Below, piece by piece: positions 1 to 7,076 of a stretch of 16,821 bases of DNA. A program made the translations under genes and the position numbers. Where the stretch lies: positions 1-16,821 of the forward strand of contig JAGRBY010000091.1 in NCBI GenBank assembly GCA_020433835.1. The letters run 5' to 3'. The stretch's first letter is position 1, and each line of letters starts with the position of its first letter. The notes below the pieces were generated by a model. The model had not been told where the DNA came from and made no database searches. It saw only the letters and a program-made list of their open reading frames with translations. Source of the DNA: Anaerolineae bacterium. Lineage in GTDB: Bacteria; Chloroflexota; Anaerolineae; 4572-78; J111.

Positions 1-779
1 TGCCAGCGGTCATCTTCGATAGGAATGATCAGGCCGCCGCGTGGGCTGTCGGGCGGTGTAGGGCGAATGGATAACGTTTTCCAGGTGCCGTCGAAATTGG
101 CCGGACGGCGGTAGATGCGAGACGAGTATCCGGGAAAGGAGTTGACTATGGTGTCACGCGGCGGCTCGTAGCCGAGTTGGGCCAACCAGGTGGGCGCTTG
201 CGAGTTACGGCCGCTGGCATCGATAACTAAATCGGCCGGCAAGACCATTTCTACGTCGGTTGAACCATGTCGAGGGCGCAAGCGTACGCCGGTAGCCCGT
301 TGTCCTGAACGGTCGACAGCCAGCCCAACCGTTTCGTGTTCCTGAATAAATTCGATGTTGGATTGGGCGGCCAATCGCCGGTAAATCATACAGTCGATCA
401 ATGGCCGGCTGCAGGTCAGAGAAATGAGCGTGGAGTGGTGCTTGACTTCGTGCCAGGTTCCGGCCAAGTAAAAAGCCATCTCGCTACCGCCGTTGATACG
501 TGTTGCGCCATTCATACACAGTTCATCAAACAAGCCCGGAAATTTCTCTTTCAAGATCTTTTCGCCGCGAAGGGGAAGGGTATGGCTATGTCGAGCTTGG
601 GGTGTTCCTCGTCGAAATTCAGGCGTATCGGGTAATTGGTCTCGTTCAATAATGGTTACGCGGGCAAATCTATCGCTCAAAACGCGAGCCGCCGTCAAAC
701 CGGCAATACTGCCTCCAATGACTACAGCGTGTCCAAATGGAGTAAGATTTTGGTTTGGGGTAGCAGTTTTGTTGCTCAT
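1..779 (-). CDS. FAD-dependent oxidoreductase (hydroxylase/epoxidase-like), 3' end outside the window
   Basis: Reading the minus strand from the ATG at 779 gives 259 uninterrupted codons that run off the left edge. The N-terminus has a Rossmann FAD site, VVIGGSIAGL (about residues 19-28), then TIIERDQLP, the glutamate that ends the second strand of the fold. Next comes RRGTPQARHSHTL, a stretch typical of a PHBH-like flavoprotein subfamily that includes polyether epoxidases of the MonCI/Lsd18 kind and many unassigned monooxygenases. SLTCSRPLID and LVIDASGRNS fit the same family, whose members are usually 450-500 aa, so about half is present. The RBS AAAGGA sits about 7 nt before ATG. Transcription should start at the SARP-type promoter at 846-888. 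The family assignment is recalled from motifs; the substrate is unknown. Confidence 0.88.
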   Translation of the reverse strand, partial: MSNKTATPNQNLTPFGHAVVIGGSIAGLTAARVLSDRFARVTIIERDQLPDTPEFRRGTPQARHSHTLPLRGEKILKEKFPGLFDELCMNGATRINGGSEMAFYLAGTWHEVKHHSTLISLTCSRPLIDCMIYRRLAAQSNIEFIQEHETVGLAVDRSGQRATGVRLRPRHGSTDVEMVLPADLVIDASGRNSQAPTWLAQLGYEPPRDTIVNSFPGYSSRIYRRPANFDGTWKTLSIRPTPPDSPRGGLIIPIEDDRW

Positions 780-845
780 TACGTATCCTTTCGAATTTGG
801 CCGTTTGTTGACCTGCAGCCCGGCCACGTTTTTATTGATAGGTCT

Positions 846-888
846 AGTCTACCAATCGAGTGCGAATAGAATGGGAATAAAGTGTGAA
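846..888 (-). promoter_or_regulatory. SARP-type operator/promoter of the FAD oxidoreductase gene (site 1)
   Basis: On the minus strand there are three heptamers, TTCACAC (888-882), TTCCCAT (877-871) and TTCGCAC (866-860), each separated by 4 bp. An 8-bp spacer, TCGATTGG, follows, then a -10-like TAGACT (851-846). The 11-bp period and 8-bp distance to -10 match the known SARP operator layout. The -10 lies about 67 bp upstream of the start codon at 779. Seen directly; binding by the nearby regulator is inferred. Confidence 0.7.
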
Positions 889-946
889 AAGGGGCGCTGA
901 TACATCACTGTCGTCTGGCTTTTGTAAAAGTTCTGACGGTATAAAC

Positions 947-978
947 AAAAAGCTAGCACGTCGCGGTGCTAGCTTTTT
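947..978 (-). terminator. Rho-independent terminator behind the 67-aa gene
   Basis: Perfect stem AAAAAGCTAGCAC (947-959) with GTGCTAGCTTTTT (966-978) and a 6-nt loop. On the minus strand it is followed by TTTTTGTTTATA. It starts 39 nt beyond the stop of the 67-aa gene and separates that gene from operator site 1. Its symmetry would let it act in both directions. Confidence 0.85.
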
Positions 979-1016
979 ATAGTGAATAGCATGAAGGTGG
1001 TGAGAGATGGTGATAG

Positions 1017-1220
1017 TTATTTGTAAGTTAAGGTCAATTTACCGGAGGCATCAACATGCCAGTAACCTAACATTTTGGGGTTACTAACTCTGACTAATTC
1101 CGGGTTGAATGACTCTTGGCTTAGAACTTTGTTGTCGATTCGTTTGAGCATTGGATTGATAGAAAGACCGTGCATAAGCGCTAGCCAATTGCTGTTAATA
1201 TAATGGTTTTGTTTCTGCAT
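1017..1220 (-). CDS. 67-aa small protein of unknown function
   Basis: The minus-strand ORF from ATG at 1220 (MQKQNHYINSNW...KLTLTYK) is preceded by CGGGAGA about 9 nt upstream. A longer in-frame start at 1313 is rejected because it lies inside the predicted -10 hexamer (1309-1304). The protein is soluble-looking, without signal peptide, membrane segment or cysteines. It mixes basic residues (KQNH, MLKRIDNK) with a C-terminal half that looks beta-like (LVRVSNPKMLGYWHVDASGKLTLTY). No family recognised. It stands alone as a monocistronic unit: SARP-type promoter at 1304-1357 upstream and a strong terminator at 947-978 downstream. That complete transcription unit is the main argument that it is a real gene. 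AfsR of Streptomyces also switches on a small-protein gene (afsS, about 63 aa), but I see no sequence likeness to AfsS. Confidence 0.68.
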   Translation of the reverse strand: MQKQNHYINSNWLALMHGLSINPMLKRIDNKVLSQESFNPELVRVSNPKMLGYWHVDASGKLTLTYK

Positions 1221-1303
1221 TGTAAAAGTCTCCCGATTTTTAGCTAAACAGCGATACTGTACACGCCACTTTTTAGTGACGCTTTTTTTTAGTGGATGAC
1301 TAC

Positions 1304-1357
1304 ACTTTATCAAACCGATGCGAAAATAAGACGAAGAGAGTGCGAATATGTCGGGAA
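1304..1357 (-). promoter_or_regulatory. SARP-type operator/promoter of the 67-aa gene (site 2)
   Basis: Minus strand, four heptamers in perfect 11-bp register: TTCCCGA (1357-1351), TTCGCAC (1346-1340), TTCGTCT (1335-1329), TTCGCAT (1324-1318). The 8-bp spacer CGGTTTGA is followed by -10 TAAAGT (1309-1304), the same hexamer as at site 3. This is the most complete of the four arrays. It fixes the start codon at 1220 rather than 1313. Confidence 0.75.
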
Positions 1358-1380
1358 TTACCTATATACCGTAAGAGCGT

Positions 1381-1505
1381 GTTTCTTAAATCGGTTTGTC
1401 TGCCATTTGAGAGCCAGAACCCCGGTTTTTACGCCTTAAATGGGCCTCTTTTCGTCTAAAATGGCGTAAAGTATTGCCAAAAACCGGGGTTCTCCTTTAA
1501 GAAAC
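1381..1505. repeat. Nested inverted-repeat element A (about 125 bp, MITE/REP-like)
   Basis: Outer arms GTTTCTTAAA (1381-1390) and TTTAAGAAAC (1496-1505) are exact complements. An inner perfect pair, AGAACCCCGGTTTTT (1416-1430) and AAAAACCGGGGTTCT (1479-1493), continues inward with ACGCC (1431-1435) and GGCGT (1463-1467). There is no ORF inside. It sits between operator site 2 and the terminator of the neighbouring gene. The inner arm resembles that of element B at 10351-10446. Confidence 0.7.
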
Positions 1506-1538
1506 ATGTTCTAAAGTATGGTCCTCTACAACAAGAAA

Positions 1539-1570
1539 GCTCCGGGTAAGTCCCGGAGCCTTTTTCTTTT
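1539..1570 (-). terminator. Bidirectional terminator behind the 80-aa secreted-protein gene
   Basis: Stem GCTCCGGG (1539-1546) with CCCGGAGC (1552-1559) and a 5-nt loop. It lies 42 nt beyond the stop of the gene ending at 1601 on the minus strand, where the tail is TTTCTTGTTGT. On the plus strand the tail is better still (CTTTTTCTTTT, 1560-1570), although no plus-strand gene ends here. Confidence 0.75.
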
Positions 1571-1600
1571 GCTTCTATTCTTTTGGCGCGATACAGACTG

Positions 1601-1843
1601 TTAGTCGTTTCGCGAGTGTTGGTAAGCGATAACCCAGACCGGTTTTTTGACAATCTTAGTAAAAAGAACGGCTTGTTTCTCAGATTTGATAACAGTGTTT
1701 TCACGAACGTGAAATCTCTGGGCATATGTGTCTTTTTTTTCGGCTGGGGGGCTGCCCAAAGCCGCCTGGGCACCAAAAAGTGCCAACGTTACGGCTATAA
1801 AAATGGCGCTTACCGTCACCTTGAGCGGATGTGTAGAAACCAA
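1601..1843 (-). CDS. 80-aa secreted small protein, TTG start
   Basis: The start codon is TTG at 1843, 5 nt behind an excellent Shine-Dalgarno GGAGGT, which decides the start. Residues 1-30 form a Sec signal peptide: basic N-region (STHPLK), hydrophobic core VTVSAIFIAVTLALFG, and C-region AQAALG with likely cleavage near AQA or ALG. The mature part is only about 50 residues, basic and cysteine-free (KSEKQAVLFTKIVKKPVW), so it is neither a lipoprotein nor a disulfide-rich peptide. No family recognised. The gene is a self-contained unit with a SARP-type promoter (1895-1937) and a terminator (1539-1559). It is divergent from the regulator gene at 2126. Possible roles such as signalling peptide, envelope protein or effector are speculation. 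Confidence 0.75.
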   Translation of the reverse strand: MVSTHPLKVTVSAIFIAVTLALFGAQAALGSPPAEKKDTYAQRFHVRENTVIKSEKQAVLFTKIVKKPVWVIAYQHSRND

Positions 1844-1894
1844 TTTTTACCTCCACATTTTCCAATAAATCCGTTAATAAAATAGACAAAACTT

Positions 1895-1937
1895 ACTTTA
1901 ACAATCGACTGCGAATTTAGTGTGAAAAGACAGGCAA
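1895..1937 (-). promoter_or_regulatory. SARP-type operator/promoter of the 80-aa secreted-protein gene (site 3)
   Basis: Minus strand: TTGCCTG (1937-1931), TTCACAC (1926-1920) and TTCGCAG (1915-1909) in 11-bp register. The 8-bp spacer TCGATTGT is followed by -10 TAAAGT (1900-1895). The -10 is about 52 bp from the TTG start. The spacer and last heptamer are nearly identical to site 1 (TTCGCAC-TCGATTGG). The array ends only 20 bp from the -35 of the divergent regulator promoter, so occupancy could also affect the regulator. Confidence 0.7.
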
Positions 1938-1956
1938 AAAAGGTGAAAATTTATGC

Positions 1957-1985
1957 TTCCCTAGCTGCGCTGGCTGTGCTATACT
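1957..1985 (+). promoter_or_regulatory. Likely sigma70-type promoter of the SARP regulator
   Basis: TTCCCT (1957-1962), 17 bp, TATACT (1980-1985) on the plus strand. The -10 is good and the -35 is weak. The leader to the ATG at 2126 would be about 135 nt. No TTCRCA heptamer array is in the right position for this strand. Confidence 0.4.
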
Positions 1986-2125
1986 TCTGTTACACCAACC
2001 GACTCTCCAAACGAACAAGACAGAGCAATTCTCTTTTTAGGGCAAGGCCCGACAAAGGTTCGACAAATCTGCCGTTTTGGCCTCTTTTTGATTCGAACTG
2101 TCAGGCCTGATTATGTTGAGAGCAG

Positions 2126-5100
2126 ATGATGTTACGGCTAAAGTTATTAGGCCACCCTGAAATCACTATTCACGACCAGCCGGTAACCGACGCCATGTCG
2201 AGTAAAGCCCAGGCTGTGCTCTATGTTCTGGCGGTGCAGAGCCAGCCCCAGTCCCGTTCCGTGCTGGCCGGACTGCTGTGGGGCGATATGCCGGAAAGCT
2301 CGGCCCGTACCAACTTGCGCAAAGCGTTGGCCGATCTGCGCCGCGTTGTCGGTGATTATCTCGACATTAGCCGACACGACGTCACCTTTCAACCCGGCAG
2401 CGACATCTGGGTCGATGTGGCGCGTTTCACGGCCAACATCGAGGCCCCCGATTCGCCAACTATCGCCGACCTCCAAGAAGCGGTTGATCTTTATCGCGGT
2501 GATTTTCTAAGCGGCTTCTACGTGCTCAATGCTCCCGATTTTGAAAACTGGATGCTGGCCGAACAGGCTCGCTTACGAGAGTTAGTCATGCGGGCCTTAC
2601 ACGAACTGGCAACACACCACACCGGGTACGGTAATTTGTCCGATGGTATTCGCTACTTACGGCGATTACTTAGCCTGGAGCCGTGGCGCGAGGAAGCTCA
2701 TCGCCATCTGATGCTGGTGTTGGCCCGCGATGGTCAGCGCGGTGCGGCCCTGGCCCAATACGACACCTGTCGGGCCATGTTAGCCGAAGAGTTAAGTGTC
2801 GAGCCGGGAGCCGAAACGGTGGCCCTATATGAACGTATAAAAGCTGGCCAGGTAGAAACCGAACCGCTGGCTGAACCCGCTGCCGCCCCCTCGCTGACCC
2901 CAACAAACAATCTGGTTCTCTTGCACAACCTGCCCCCCCGGCTTACGCCTTTCATTGGCCGCCGGCAAGAGCTTGATACCATCGACAATCTCCTCAATAG
3001 CCCTGATGTTCGTCTGGTGACGCTAACCGGCCCTGGTGGAATGGGCAAGACCCGCCTGGCCTTAGCTTCTGCCGAGCGTCAATTGGCAACGGTCTCCAAG
3101 AAAAAGCCAACCGCGTTGCCCTTCCCGCAGGGCGTTTACTTCGTCTCACTGGCCCAACTCGATACGGCCGAACATATTGTTCCCACCGTTGCCGACGCGC
3201 TCAACTACGCTCTGGAAACCGGCGCTCAAAAAGCCCGCTCGGCCAAACAGCAAATTCTCGACTATTTGCGCCAAAAACAGCTTCTTCTCATCTTCGATAA
3301 TTTTGAACATGTGCTGGAAGGTGTCGATCTGATCCTGGATATTTTGCAGACGGCCCCGGCGGTTAAAATTGTAGCCACCTCGCGCGAACGGCTTCGACTG
3401 CATCAAGAATATGTCTATGCTATTAAGGGCCTGGAATTTCCGAACAAAAAACGACCCTCTTTTAATGAAGAAAGCCTCGACTGCCCGGCCATCGAGCTGT
3501 TTTTACAGAGCGCCCGGCGGGTTCAGCCCGACTTTGAGCTAACCGGCAGCAACTGGCCCGACCTGCTTGAAATTTGCCATATGGTCGAGGGCATGCCGCT
3601 GGGCATCGAACTGGCTGCTTCCTGGGTTGATATGCTTTCCGTGGCCGACATCGCCGCCGAAATTCGCACGAATATGGATTTTCTGGAGGCCGATGTCCGC
3701 AACCTGCCGGCCCGCCAGCGCAGCTTGCGCGCCATTTTCGAAACCTCATGGCAGCGCCTTAATCGGCCCGAGCAAGAGGTTTTTGCCCAACTGTCTATTT
3801 TTCGAGGCGGCTTTACCCGCCAGGCCGCCGAGAAAATTACCGGCGCATCGCTGCGAATGTTGACCAAGTTGGCCGATAAATCGCTGCTGCAGTTCGACAA
3901 ACAGCATAGCCGCTATCAAATTCACGAAATGCTGCGCCAGTACGGTGCCGAACAATTGATTACCACCATCATCGACAAAGTGATCATCTGGGATCGCTAC
4001 AGTGCCTACTACTGCGCGATGCTGCACAAACTGCAACCTGACCTAAAAAGCGCCCGACAGCGATCGGCGTTGAGCCTGATCGAGGCCGATTTGGAAAACG
4101 CCCGAACAGCCTGGCGCTGGGCGGCGGCCTGCCGCTATGTCGATCAACTAGCCCAGGCCATGAACAGCATGGGCCATTTCTATGAATGGCAGGGACGTTA
4201 CCCGGAAGGTATCGAAACGTTTGAAACAGCGGCGGTAGCGCTGCATGCCCATGTGGGCGATTTAGCCAAAGACGACAGCCAAATTGTTGAGGCTAAGCTG
4301 GTTTTGGCCCAAATTTTGGCCTGGCAGAGCGTGTTCAATCGCTTGCTTGGCCACACCGACACCGCCGAGTCGCTGCTGGCTCAATGTCTCGAACTTTTGG
4401 ACGATCCGGTTTTGGCGGCAGAGGATACGCGCCCGGCCAGAGCTTTCGCCCTGCTTCAGTTGGGCAGCAGTACCTTTGTGGCCCATAACACCGTTTACCA
4501 ACGCTATCGGCAAAGCTTGGATTTATACCGAGCGCTGGATGATCCGTGGGGCGTTGCGATGGCGTTATCATCATTGGGCCGTTTTACGCGAACCACCGGC
4601 GACTATCTCAAAACCCAACAGCTCTGGGAAGAAAGTTTAGAGCGTTGGCGAATGTTAGGTAGCGAGCGCGGCATCGCCACGGCCCTGGCCGAACTCAGTT
4701 TACTGGCGCGCTACCAGAGCCATTATCAGGAGGCCGAGCGGTTGGCCCAGGAATGTCTGCTGCTGGCCCGCGACCTGGGTAATCGCACGGCAATTGCCGA
4801 TGGGTTAGGCAACCTGGCGATGTCGTATTACTTTCTCGGTAAATTTCAGCAGGCCCACGATACATTGGTTGAGTGTCTGGCGTTGTACGATGATTTGGGA
4901 GATACCAAATCTTCGATGATTGCCTGTTTTCGGTTGGGTATTGCCAATGGTGGTTTGGGTAATTTCGAACGGGCCAACCACTACGCCGAGCGCGGTTTAC
5001 AGATTGCCCGCCAGGTAGGCGACTCGTTCGGTGTCGCGTTGCTGAGTTATGTTTTGGGAGCGATTGCCATCGGTCGGGGTGACTTTGTGGCCGCGCAAGC

Positions 5101-5557
5101 GGTACTGGCGCAGAGTATTGCTATCGGCAAGAAGACCGGGCTGCTTACCGAAGTCAGTTTTGCCTTACAAGAGTTAGCGCTGGCGGAATACGGTTTAGGC
5201 AACCTGGCCCCGGCCCGAAAATGTACTGTCGAGGCCCTCCACAAAGCGATAGAAGCCGGTGACACCATTTCGTTGGCCATCAACATTTTGCCGGTGGCGC
5301 TTCTGCTGGCCGAACAAGGCCACGTCCGGCGCACGGCCGAACTGTGGGCAATGGTCGAGCGCGAGCCGTGGATTACCAAAAGCGCTTTTTTTGAAATTGC
5401 CCGGCGCGGTATCAAAACGGCTCTTGCCGAAATGCCACCCCCAGAAGTACAAACCGCACTCATCCACGGTCATGCGCTCGATCTTCGAGAAACGGCTCAT
5501 CATTTGCTTGACGAGTTGCAGGCGTTAGGTTGGGCGGCTGATAAACCCCAACAATAA
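2126..5557 (+). CDS. SARP/BTAD-NB-ARC-TPR transcriptional regulator (AfsR-like architecture)
   Basis: 1143 aa. Residues 1-100 are an OmpR-like winged helix (LRLKLLGHPEITI, SSKAQAVLYVLAV, recognition region RTNLRKALADLRRVV). Residues about 101-245 are the bacterial transcriptional activator domain (DLYRGDFLSGFYV; SLEPWREEAHRHLMLVLARDG; ELSVEPGAET). A proline/alanine linker leads to an ATPase with Walker A GPGGMGKT (302-309), Walker B LLLIFDNFEHV (about 385-395) and a GxPL motif GMPLGIELAA (about 488). From about 640 to 1120 there are TPR-type helical repeats (LGNLAMSYYFLGKFQQA and similar). SARPs bind direct heptamer repeats overlapping -35 and recruit RNA polymerase. Four such arrays lie upstream of neighbouring genes. 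The NB-ARC/TPR part normally senses nucleotide and protein or small ligands. The exact signal is unknown. ATG is doubled at 2126/2129, with a weak RBS. Confidence 0.93.
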   Translation: MMLRLKLLGHPEITIHDQPVTDAMSSKAQAVLYVLAVQSQPQSRSVLAGLLWGDMPESSARTNLRKALADLRRVVGDYLDISRHDVTFQPGSDIWVDVARFTANIEAPDSPTIADLQEAVDLYRGDFLSGFYVLNAPDFENWMLAEQARLRELVMRALHELATHHTGYGNLSDGIRYLRRLLSLEPWREEAHRHLMLVLARDGQRGAALAQYDTCRAMLAEELSVEPGAETVALYERIKAGQVETEPLAEPAAAPSLTPTNNLVLLHNLPPRLTPFIGRRQELDTIDNLLNSPDVRLVTLTGPGGMGKTRLALASAERQLATVSKKKPTALPFPQGVYFVSLAQLDTAEHIVPTVADALNYALETGAQKARSAKQQILDYLRQKQLLLIFDNFEHVLEGVDLILDILQTAPAVKIVATSRERLRLHQEYVYAIKGLEFPNKKRPSFNEESLDCPAIELFLQSARRVQPDFELTGSNWPDLLEICHMVEGMPLGIELAASWVDMLSVADIAAEIRTNMDFLEADVRNLPARQRSLRAIFETSWQRLNRPEQEVFAQLSIFRGGFTRQAAEKITGASLRMLTKLADKSLLQFDKQHSRYQIHEMLRQYGAEQLITTIIDKVIIWDRYSAYYCAMLHKLQPDLKSARQRSALSLIEADLENARTAWRWAAACRYVDQLAQAMNSMGHFYEWQGRYPEGIETFETAAVALHAHVGDLAKDDSQIVEAKLVLAQILAWQSVFNRLLGHTDTAESLLAQCLELLDDPVLAAEDTRPARAFALLQLGSSTFVAHNTVYQRYRQSLDLYRALDDPWGVAMALSSLGRFTRTTGDYLKTQQLWEESLERWRMLGSERGIATALAELSLLARYQSHYQEAERLAQECLLLARDLGNRTAIADGLGNLAMSYYFLGKFQQAHDTLVECLALYDDLGDTKSSMIACFRLGIANGGLGNFERANHYAERGLQIARQVGDSFGVALLSYVLGAIAIGRGDFVAAQAVLAQSIAIGKKTGLLTEVSFALQELALAEYGLGNLAPARKCTVEALHKAIEAGDTISLAINILPVALLLAEQGHVRRTAELWAMVEREPWITKSAFFEIARRGIKTALAEMPPPEVQTALIHGHALDLRETAHHLLDELQALGWAADKPQQ

Positions 5558-5590
5558 AGGCGTCCCAAGTTGGTTCTGGACGCCTTCTTC
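5557..5590 (+). terminator. Terminator of the SARP regulator gene
   Basis: Stem AAGGCGTCC (5557-5565) with GGACGCCTT (5578-5586), a 12-nt loop and tail TTCTTC. It begins on the last base of the stop codon. It separates the regulator from the convergent lipoprotein gene. Confidence 0.75.
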
Positions 5591-5683
5591 ATTATAGTAA
5601 CGTATTAAACTGGATAGTTAAGGTTTCCTTGAAAGATTTTGATGAAGCGTGCTTTCGCTTTGGCGAGCTTTTATCGCAATCTC

Positions 5684-6841
5684 CTAGAAACTGGATAGAT
5701 ACCACTGCCCATCACGATTGATCATTTTCATTGTTTCCTCTTGTTGCCCGTCCGGCCCGAACAGGAATGGAACTTCAGCTTCGGTGCCGTCGGCGCTGAT
5801 AACGGCGCTACCGCTAATTTGGCCGGTGCTGAAATGTTCTATAAATGATGCCTGCGTGGCGGTATCATCGGCAATGGAGCAGATGGTCTGCGTATCGCCG
5901 TCATTTTCACCGGTGGGATCACACAAGCCGGCTAGGCTTTCAAATTCGCCGGACGAAGCAGCATCGAACACGGCTTGTAAAACGGCTTCGGGGCTGCCGG
6001 CATCGGCACGCTCTTCTGATGCGGGTTGCGTGGTGGCGGCTTCCCCTGCCGGGGCTGCGCTAAAGTCAGGTTGGGGCAGATCGTCATGCAACGTGAACGA
6101 CTCGAGAAAGGCGCGATCTTCTGCGGTAAATTCTTCATCCAATGATGAAGTCAAAACCATTACTTGATACAGGTTGTTTTCGGCCAAGATGAACCAGTTC
6201 ATACCTTTCATAAAATCGCTGTTAAATTCCACCAGCCGACCGGGGTACGCTTGCAGCGGCGCGGAATGCTCATCAACCAGCGTGGCTCCCATACTTTGCA
6301 GGCCGCCATTTCGACTATCATCAAATAATGCTTCTACTTCCTCTTCGCTAAGCCCCGATACGTCAAGCGGCATAGCGACATAGGCTGTCCCGTACGCATA
6401 CTCTCGCCCCGGCTCTTTGCCTTCATACATGAAAAGCGATACGTTTGATCCCGGCGCATCGGCCCCGAGACTTTGCACTATCGGTTCCGGTTCGCCGGGC
6501 ATCATCACCGAAAAACCGAACTCCTCTGAGGTAAACTCTATCCAACCATCGGGAACAGCGGCTGTTTCCGTCGACGGCTCTTCAATCGTAACGACCTCTA
6601 CTTCGGCTGTAGCTTCTGCTTCATCTTCCGGTACGGTTTCTATGTCTTCGGTAGTTTCCGGCTGTTCAGCCTCCGCAACCGCTTCTTCCGTAACTTCTTG
6701 CACAATAGTTTCAGCTTCAGGTTTCTCAGTTGGGGTCTCGACCTCTACATCATTGCCGCCGCAGGCCGCGAGTAAAAGTGTAAGTACGGCGATTAAGGTC
6801 ACGAGTAGACTACTTTTTTGGGGGGCATTTAAGCCAAGCAT
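5684..6841 (-). CDS. 385-aa lipoprotein with acidic linker, PsbP-like middle region and NTF2/DUF4878-like C-terminus
   Basis: A lipobox, LLLAAC with C27 followed by GG, ends a clear hydrophobic signal (LLVTLIAVLTLLLAAC), so the protein should be anchored on the outer face of the membrane. Residues about 30-95 are a Glu/Thr-rich linker. Residues about 97-255 (WIEFTSEEFGFSVMMPGEPE ... FLESFTL) resemble the compact beta domain seen in PsbP-like or DUF1795-type proteins. Residues about 280-385 (GSPEAVLQAVFDAASSGEFE ... MKMINRDGQWYLSSF) look like a small NTF2-fold domain of the DUF4878 type, often found on bacterial lipoproteins. Domain names are impressions from pattern, not searches. The start at 6841 is supported by GAGGAG 6 nt upstream. 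The promoter is the SARP-type array at 6891-6933. Role unknown; probably ligand binding or envelope sensing. Confidence 0.85.
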   Translation of the reverse strand: MLGLNAPQKSSLLVTLIAVLTLLLAACGGNDVEVETPTEKPEAETIVQEVTEEAVAEAEQPETTEDIETVPEDEAEATAEVEVVTIEEPSTETAAVPDGWIEFTSEEFGFSVMMPGEPEPIVQSLGADAPGSNVSLFMYEGKEPGREYAYGTAYVAMPLDVSGLSEEEVEALFDDSRNGGLQSMGATLVDEHSAPLQAYPGRLVEFNSDFMKGMNWFILAENNLYQVMVLTSSLDEEFTAEDRAFLESFTLHDDLPQPDFSAAPAGEAATTQPASEERADAGSPEAVLQAVFDAASSGEFESLAGLCDPTGENDGDTQTICSIADDTATQASFIEHFSTGQISGSAVISADGTEAEVPFLFGPDGQQEETMKMINRDGQWYLSSF

Positions 6842-6890
6842 AGTTTCTCCTCATCTATAAATGGGTTAAGGGTGTTACATGGATAGCGTA

Positions 6891-6933
6891 TTTATAGCAT
6901 ATCTGTGCGAAAAATATGCGAACACTATTGTAA
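6891..6933 (-). promoter_or_regulatory. SARP-type operator/promoter of the lipoprotein gene (site 4)
   Basis: Minus strand: TTCGCAT (6922-6916), 4 bp, TTCGCAC (6911-6905), 8-bp spacer AGATATGC, then -10 TATAAA (6896-6891). A degenerate third unit, TTACAAT (6933-6927), is in register. The -10 is about 50 bp upstream of the start codon. It has the best -10 and the two best heptamers of the four sites. Confidence 0.75.
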
Positions 6934-7031
6934 GGATAAGGGCAATATGTAGCGCGTGCAAGCACTGTTTAATGGTTTGCAATGGGCGATATGAAGGAAG
7001 ACAATTTCGCGAGAGACAATTGTGGGAATGG

Positions 7032-7070
7032 AGAGGGAAGAAACAAGATTTGGGCCTGTTTCTTCCCTCT
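7032..7070 (-). terminator. Long hairpin, probable terminator of the FAD oxidase gene
   Basis: Perfect 14-bp stem AGAGGGAAGAAACA (7032-7045) with TGTTTCTTCCCTCT (7057-7070) and an 11-nt loop, 40 nt past the stop of the gene at 7110-8546. On the minus strand no clean U-tract follows, so it may protect the 3' end of the mRNA rather than terminate strongly. Confidence 0.45.
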
Positions 7071-7076
7071 TTCTGT

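Noticed and set aside
1263..1290. CGCCACT/AGTGACG hairpin with T-tract in the leader of the 67-aa gene
   Set aside because: It has a mismatch, and the T-tract is on the plus strand where no gene ends; no clear attenuator logic.
1221..1313. N-terminal extension of the 67-aa gene to a start at 1313
   Set aside because: It would begin inside the predicted -10 hexamer, and the start at 1220 has a better RBS.
1922..2110. 62-aa plus-strand ORF with a short hydrophobic stretch, before the regulator
   Set aside because: GTG start without RBS, overlapping the operator array and the regulator promoter; composition looks random.
5608..5699. AAACTGGATAG at 5608-5618 and 5689-5699, possible attachment-site-like direct repeat
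   Set aside because: Only 11 bp, no integrase, and one copy is the coding end of the lipoprotein gene; probably chance or small duplication.
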